In this document: piece by piece, positions 5,404 to 8,532 of the stretch
Layout of the letters: each line of letters begins with the position of its first letter
Numbering within the stretch: the stretch's first letter is position 1
Assembly: GCA_902805985.1 (NCBI GenBank)
Contig: CADCUW010000018.1
Coordinates: 1 to 8,532, forward strand
Source: an uncultured Rubrobacteraceae bacterium
GTDB taxonomy: Bacteria > Actinomycetota > Rubrobacteria > Rubrobacterales > Rubrobacteraceae
DNA: 8,532 nucleotides
Direction of reading: 5' to 3'
Notes under the pieces: model-generated
Databases searched by the model: none
What the model was told of the DNA's origin: nothing
Seen by the model: only the letters and a program-made list of their open reading frames with translations
Position numbers and translations under genes: made by a program

Positions 5404-6123
5404 ATGAGCCGCTCCTTGAAGCTGGGCCTGGACTTTCTGTTCGGGCTCGTCGTCCCGATCATCATCCTCTCGCGCTTCAGCGACGAGCTCGGGAACGTCA
5501 CCGCTTACGTGGTCTCGGCGCTCGTGCCGGTGACGTGGGTGGCGGTGGACCTGCTGTTTATCACCAAGCGGTTCAACTTTATAACGAGCTTTCTCGGCCT
5601 CAACGCGGTCGTGCGCGGCATCCTCGCGTTCTGGTTCGTAGACGGGGTGGCGTACGCGTTCAAGGACTCGGTGCCGAGCCTGTTGTGGGTTGTCGTCTTC
5701 GGGGCCTCGCTGGTGTTCGGGCGGCCCCTGATCGGGGCCTTCCTCGAACAGTCGTTCGATCCCCGCTCGCCTGAGCAGGAACGCTCGCTTAGGGGGCTCT
5801 TCGACGAGAGGCCGGCGCGCCGGGCGCTCTGGTTCGGGACGCTCGCGATGGTCCTCCTCTCGGTGATCACGGGCGTGGCCAACTTTTTCTTGAACCTCTG
5901 GATCGTCACCGCCGCCTTCGGGACCCGGGCGTTCAACGCGCAGGTCGCCGAGTCAAACGCCATCGCCCGGTTCGCCATCTCAATACCCGAGACCATCGTG
6001 CTGATGGTCGTCGTAGCCCTCGCCCTGAGGGCCGTCTACGCCAGGCTTCCCGGAGACCCCGGCGACAAAGACTTCTGGGAGCTGATGGAGCTCCGTCGCG
6101 CCCGGCAGGAGAAGAACGCGTAG
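5404..6123 (+). CDS. VC0807-like multi-pass membrane protein
   Basis: 239 residues with five to six hydrophobic segments (about 8-23, 32-54, 62-82, 90-104, 141-170, 192-212). The pattern fits the VC0807 family: an opening L-D-F-L-F-G-L-V-V-P, a mid-protein K87-D88-S89 preceding a helix, then F105-G-R-P-L, followed by a soluble loop (115-140) ending R-R-A-L-W-F-G-T. Function of the family is not established to my knowledge. The C-terminal tail is charged and probably cytoplasmic. A longer in-frame reading begins far upstream at 4705 but crosses the CoA-lyase gene and is not real. The ATG at 5404 follows the promoter, and the ribosome site (GGGCGAG) is weak. The gene stands alone and converges on the MOSC gene. 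Confidence 0.85.
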   Translation: MSRSLKLGLDFLFGLVVPIIILSRFSDELGNVTAYVVSALVPVTWVAVDLLFITKRFNFITSFLGLNAVVRGILAFWFVDGVAYAFKDSVPSLLWVVVFGASLVFGRPLIGAFLEQSFDPRSPEQERSLRGLFDERPARRALWFGTLAMVLLSVITGVANFFLNLWIVTAAFGTRAFNAQVAESNAIARFAISIPETIVLMVVVALALRAVYARLPGDPGDKDFWELMELRRARQEKNA

Positions 6124-6124
6124 A

Positions 6125-6180
6125 GCCGGACCGTCGGCCGTCACGAGAAGTCCGGCGCAGGGCGGATGCCGGACCGACGG
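6125..6180. repeat. GCCGGAC / GTCCGGC / GCCGGAC alternating repeats between convergent genes
   Basis: GCCGGAC occurs at 6125-6131 and 6168-6174, with its exact inverse GTCCGGC at 6150-6156. The outer copies sit in a 13-nt direct repeat (6125-6137 and 6168-6180) that differs at one base. The middle copy can pair with either outer one, giving 7-bp hairpins with 18-nt or 11-nt loops. There is no T-tract, so if this ends transcription of either convergent gene it is not a classic terminator. Confidence 0.45.
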
Positions 6181-6234
6181 GCAGGACCGTCTCCCTGAAT
6201 TGCGGTCCCGGCCGGGTCCTAGACGATGAGAGGC
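6181..6234. other. Rest of convergent intergenic gap
   Basis: The gap continues to the MOSC stop codon at 6237-6235. It contains only a weak GGACCG/CGGTCC pair with a 13-nt loop and a CCCGGCCGGG palindrome. I see no gene or clear terminator. Confidence 0.35.
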
Positions 6235-7062
6235 CTAGAGTTCGAGTGCCTCTACGCGGTCGCCGGCCCTGATCTCACCTCCGGAGAGCACGTCGGCCCG
6301 CAGACCGCCCCGGTGCGCCAGGCCGCGCAGCACCCCGGGGCGGGTGAGCCGTTCGAGGTGCGCGCACGGCTCGCAGCGCCGCTGGCCGAAGCACTCGACC
6401 GCCCCGACCCGGAAGAGCTTGCCTATCAGGCCATCGAGGTTGATGCCCCTCACGACGAGGTTCCGCCGCGCGTCGGCCGGCGCAAGCTCGACGCCGTCCG
6501 CGGCCAGCCTCTCTAGCGCCTCGGCCTCTACCAGGGTGAGGTCGTAGCCGCGCCCGCCAGGGTCGGAGAAGGTCCCGGCCCCGCGTTCGTAGCGGTCGCC
6601 CCTCAACCCGCGGCCCGCGACCGCCTCAGCCGACGGCGCCACCGTCATGGGGCCCTCGGCCTCGGCGGCCAGCGAGATCAACTCGACCTCACCGAATTTG
6701 TTCGGGCCTGAGTTCGGGCCTGAGCCGGTCCCGCGCGAGGGGTCGTGCTCCGCCAGCACGAAGGCGGCTTCCAGGTCCGCCCGCTCTCCCCCGTCCGGCT
6801 CGGTGGCCGGGTCGAAGACGACGCCGGGCGGCGCCCCGAAGAACACGGCCCAGGTTGTCGAGCCGCGGCGGAGGCCGATAAAACGCCCCGGCCACTCAAA
6901 GCCCTCCGGCGAGGCGACGGGTACCAGCCCGAGGTTGCGCCCCGCGAGCCACTGGCGCAGGCTGGTTCCCCCCTCACGGGGCGCCTCAGACGGGTCTACG
7001 CCCAGCACATGCGCGACGCAGGCGGCCAGCGAGGCCGGCCCGGGATCAGTCACCGGCGCCAA
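6235..7062 (-). CDS. MOSC-domain protein with extra N-terminal domain
   Basis: 275 residues from a TTG start at 7062-7060, supported by a perfect AGGAGG (7075-7070) 7 nt upstream; the next in-frame GTG is too far away. Residues ~1-108 form a separate domain with W38-L-A-G-R-N-L-G-L-V-P-V, F55-E-W-P-G-R-F-I-G-L and W71-A-V-F-F-G-A-P-P-G-V-V-F-D-P. I cannot name it. After a G/S/P/N linker (~111-121) comes a MOSC domain: a G150-R-G-L-R-G-D-R-Y box, D174-L-T-L-V-E-A-E-A-L, R200-N-L-V-V-R-G-I-N-L, and the active-site segment C224-F-G-Q-R-R-C230-E-P-C233. MOSC domains bind molybdenum cofactor or handle sulfur on it (as in MOCOS, YiiM, YcbX); the Cys is the expected catalytic residue. No molybdoenzyme gene is in the window. 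It lies 166 nt downstream of the GlcF-like gene on the same strand. Confidence 0.9.
   Translation of the reverse strand: MAPVTDPGPASLAACVAHVLGVDPSEAPREGGTSLRQWLAGRNLGLVPVASPEGFEWPGRFIGLRRGSTTWAVFFGAPPGVVFDPATEPDGGERADLEAAFVLAEHDPSRGTGSGPNSGPNKFGEVELISLAAEAEGPMTVAPSAEAVAGRGLRGDRYERGAGTFSDPGGRGYDLTLVEAEALERLAADGVELAPADARRNLVVRGINLDGLIGKLFRVGAVECFGQRRCEPCAHLERLTRPGVLRGLAHRGGLRADVLSGGEIRAGDRVEALEL
6701..6724. repeat. 12-bp perfect tandem duplication inside the MOSC gene linker
   Basis: TTCGGGCCTGAG occurs twice back to back (6701-6712 and 6713-6724). It keeps the frame and encodes the repeated S-G-P-N unit at residues ~114-121, precisely between the N-terminal and MOSC domains. Replication slippage in a flexible linker is the simple explanation, and the copy number may vary between strains. 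Confidence 0.85.
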
Positions 7063-7228
7063 ATCGCCGCCTCCTCTCGGGTTACGTTGGCCGCAATTCG
7101 ACGCAACGCCCGACGGAGCGCCGTCGTCCGGGGTCCGGTCCCTCAGATCGCCGGAATCCCAAGCTCAAGGGAGTAGCCGACGGCGTAGAGGCGTCTACCC
7201 AATACCTCAAAGCCTGGAACCTCAAAAC
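7063..7228. other. Intergenic region between GlcF-like and MOSC genes
   Basis: The 166 nt hold the MOSC ribosome site (7070-7075) and a small perfect hairpin, CGACGG-AGCG-CCGTCG (7111-7126), without a T-tract. The part next to the glcF stop is less GC-rich and has an imperfect direct repeat, GGTTTTGAGGT / GGCTTTGAGGT, read on the minus strand. A 28-codon open stretch there has no start or ribosome site and is not called a gene. No clear promoter for the MOSC gene was seen. Confidence 0.4.
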
Positions 7229-8532
7229 CTACCTGCCGAGCAGCGTCTCAACGCCCTCGCCGCGGATCGAGGCGTCGAGCACCTCCATCGGGTGGGCCAT
7301 CGGGATGCCGGCGTGGCCCATCTTCTTCAAGGACGCCTGGATCTGGAGCATGCAGCCGGGGTTGGAGGTGACGATCACCTCCGCCCCCGTTTTGAGGATG
7401 TTGTTGGCCTTGCGCTCCCCGAGCTCGGCGGCGGGCTCCGGCTCGACCATGTTGTAGATGCCGGCCGAGCCGCAGCAGATCTCGGCCTCCCTTATCTCCT
7501 TGACGTTGATGCCAGGGATCTGCTTGAGCGTCTGCCTGGGCTGCTTCCTGACCCCCTGCGCGTGCGCGAGGTGGCAGGCGTCGTGGTAAGCGGCCGTCAC
7601 GGCGAACGGGTTCCTCTCGGCCACGGCGCCTATCTCTTGTATGAACTCCGAGACGTCCCGTACGTTCTCGGAGAACGCCTTCGCCCTCGCCGCGTACTCG
7701 GGGTCGTCGCGGAGCAGGTACCCGTACTCCTTCATCGTCGAGCCGCACCCGGCGGCGTTGACGACGACGTTGTCGAGGTTGAGCCCCTCGAAGGTGTCTA
7801 TGGTCTTTCGGGCAAAGTTGAGTGACTCCTCTTCGCGCCCGGCGTGGGTGGAGAGGGCGCCGCAGCAGCCCTGGCTCTTCGGGGCGACGACCTCGCAGCC
7901 CTCGGCGGCGAGCACCCGCACGGTGGCGGTGTTGACCTGGGAGAAGAAGACCTGCTGCACGCAGCCGGTAAGTATCCCGACGCGGCGGCGCCTCTCGCCG
8001 ACGGGCTCTGTCAGCTCGGGGATCTTCTGCTCCCTCTGCAGCTCGGGCATGAGGGCCTCCATCGCGCGCATCCTGGCCGGTATGCGGCTCATGACGCCGG
8101 TCTTGCGGAGCCTGTCGCCGATGCCGAGGCGCTGGTAGAGGCGAAGGGGGCCGGCGGCGAGGCGGAGGCGCTTCTTGTAGGGGAAGAGCTGGAAGATCAT
8201 CTCCCTGAAGGCCTTGTCCTCGGGCGCCCGCTCGTAGCGGCGCTCGACCTGCCCGCGCGTCGCCTCGATGAGCTTGTCGTACTGGACACCTGACGGGCAC
8301 GCCGTCACGCACGCCATGCACCCGAGGCAGAGGTCGTAGTGGCGGACGGTCTGGTCGTTCATGGGCTCTTCTGCGAGGCCCTTGTTCATGAGGTAGATGC
8401 GCCCACGCGGGGAGTCCATCTCCTCCCCGAAGAGGACGTAGGTCGGGCAGGTGGGCAGGCAGAAGCCGCAGTGGACGCAGTCGTCTATGAGGTCCTTGTC
8501 CGGCGGGTGGTGGGCGTCGAAGGCCGGGAAGC
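7229..8532 (-). CDS. glcF: Glycolate oxidase iron-sulfur subunit (GlcF-like), 5' end outside window
   Basis: 433 complete codons are visible; the frame stays open to the right edge, past the internal ATG at 8419, so the true start lies beyond the window. Counting from the first full codon: a 4Fe-4S motif C18-x2-C21-x2-C24-x3-C28-P, a second one C68-x2-C71-x2-C74-x3-C78-P, then two CCG domains. The first has G189-C190 then C222-C223-G and G261-C262-G; the second has H316-D-A-C319, C352-C353-G-S-A-G and P391-G-C393. This layout is that of GlcF, the electron-transfer subunit that works with GlcD and GlcE to oxidise glycolate to glyoxylate. Related CCG proteins (LutA/LldE, HdrD/GlpC types) share parts of it, but the ferredoxin-plus-two-CCG order and the C-V-H-C-G-F-C-L-P-T-C-P start favour GlcF. 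glcD/glcE would be expected to the right. Confidence 0.93.
   Translation of the reverse strand, partial: FPAFDAHHPPDKDLIDDCVHCGFCLPTCPTYVLFGEEMDSPRGRIYLMNKGLAEEPMNDQTVRHYDLCLGCMACVTACPSGVQYDKLIEATRGQVERRYERAPEDKAFREMIFQLFPYKKRLRLAAGPLRLYQRLGIGDRLRKTGVMSRIPARMRAMEALMPELQREQKIPELTEPVGERRRRVGILTGCVQQVFFSQVNTATVRVLAAEGCEVVAPKSQGCCGALSTHAGREEESLNFARKTIDTFEGLNLDNVVVNAAGCGSTMKEYGYLLRDDPEYAARAKAFSENVRDVSEFIQEIGAVAERNPFAVTAAYHDACHLAHAQGVRKQPRQTLKQIPGINVKEIREAEICCGSAGIYNMVEPEPAAELGERKANNILKTGAEVIVTSNPGCMLQIQASLKKMGHAGIPMAHPMEVLDASIRGEGVETLLGR

Noticed and set aside
7111..7126. CGACGG-AGCG-CCGTCG hairpin as a terminator of glcF
   Set aside because: Only a 6-bp stem with no T-tract on either strand. Such hairpins are frequent by chance at this base composition.
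7145..7228. A 28-codon minus-strand stretch after glcF, reading G-F-E-V-L-G-R-R-L-Y-A-V-G-Y near its middle
   Set aside because: No start codon with a ribosome site, codon use rich in T and A at third positions unlike the neighbours, and no recognised family. It could be a remnant, but the evidence is too thin.
6647..7825. A 392-codon plus-strand open frame
   Set aside because: It is antisense to the MOSC and GlcF-like genes, whose motifs are clear. Such long shadows are usual in high-GC DNA.
1..8532. A hidden defence island, toxin-antitoxin pair, CRISPR array, transposon or prophage segment
   Set aside because: No repeat-spacer arrays, transposase, integrase, nuclease or paired toxin-antitoxin genes were found on either strand. 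Gene content is mainly housekeeping and membrane proteins.

Overview
The window is high-GC DNA with dense, short-spaced genes. The protein set points to an actinobacterium, and the style of the proteins suggests a Rubrobacter-like (Rubrobacteria or Thermoleophilia) lineage. That placement is an impression from protein resemblance, not a database result. No tRNA, rRNA, CRISPR array, insertion sequence or phage gene was seen.

Left part (1-2470). The 5' end of a DUF4870-type membrane protein (minus, runs off the window) is divergent from lspA, the lipoprotein signal peptidase (plus). lspA runs head-on into the remains of a ZIP-family metal transporter gene (minus, about 1071-1474). That gene has at least three indel frameshifts, no visible start codon and no 3' half. 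Directly upstream of the remnant is an intact gene for a membrane-anchored, highly charged protein (minus, TTG start). It is divergent from a 63-residue hydrophilic protein that may be CsbD-like, whose gene ends at a clear intrinsic terminator (2434-2467).

Middle part (2471-5256). Four closely spaced minus-strand genes read, in transcription order: a CitE/malyl-CoA-lyase-type CoA ester lyase, a TVP38/TMEM64 (VTT) membrane protein, thymidine kinase (tdk), and a small DUF2238-like membrane protein. Gaps are 15, 43 and 40 nt, so they can form one operon. tdk also has a possible promoter of its own. The last gene converges on the terminator at 2434-2467.

Right part (5257-8532). A VC0807-like membrane protein (plus) has a good sigma-70-type promoter. 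It converges on a MOSC-domain protein with an extra N-terminal domain (minus, TTG start). Upstream of that lies a GlcF-like glycolate oxidase iron-sulfur subunit (minus), cut by the window end.

Most of the window is housekeeping or ordinary membrane-protein DNA, and I see no convincing new multi-gene system. The best second-look items are the decaying ZIP transporter, the two-domain MOSC protein with a 12-bp tandem duplication in its linker, the near-leaderless promoter candidates of lspA and tdk, and the divergent promoter region between the two charged-protein genes. The CoA ester lyase and GlcF could both act on glyoxylate, but they are not adjacent and the link is only inferred.
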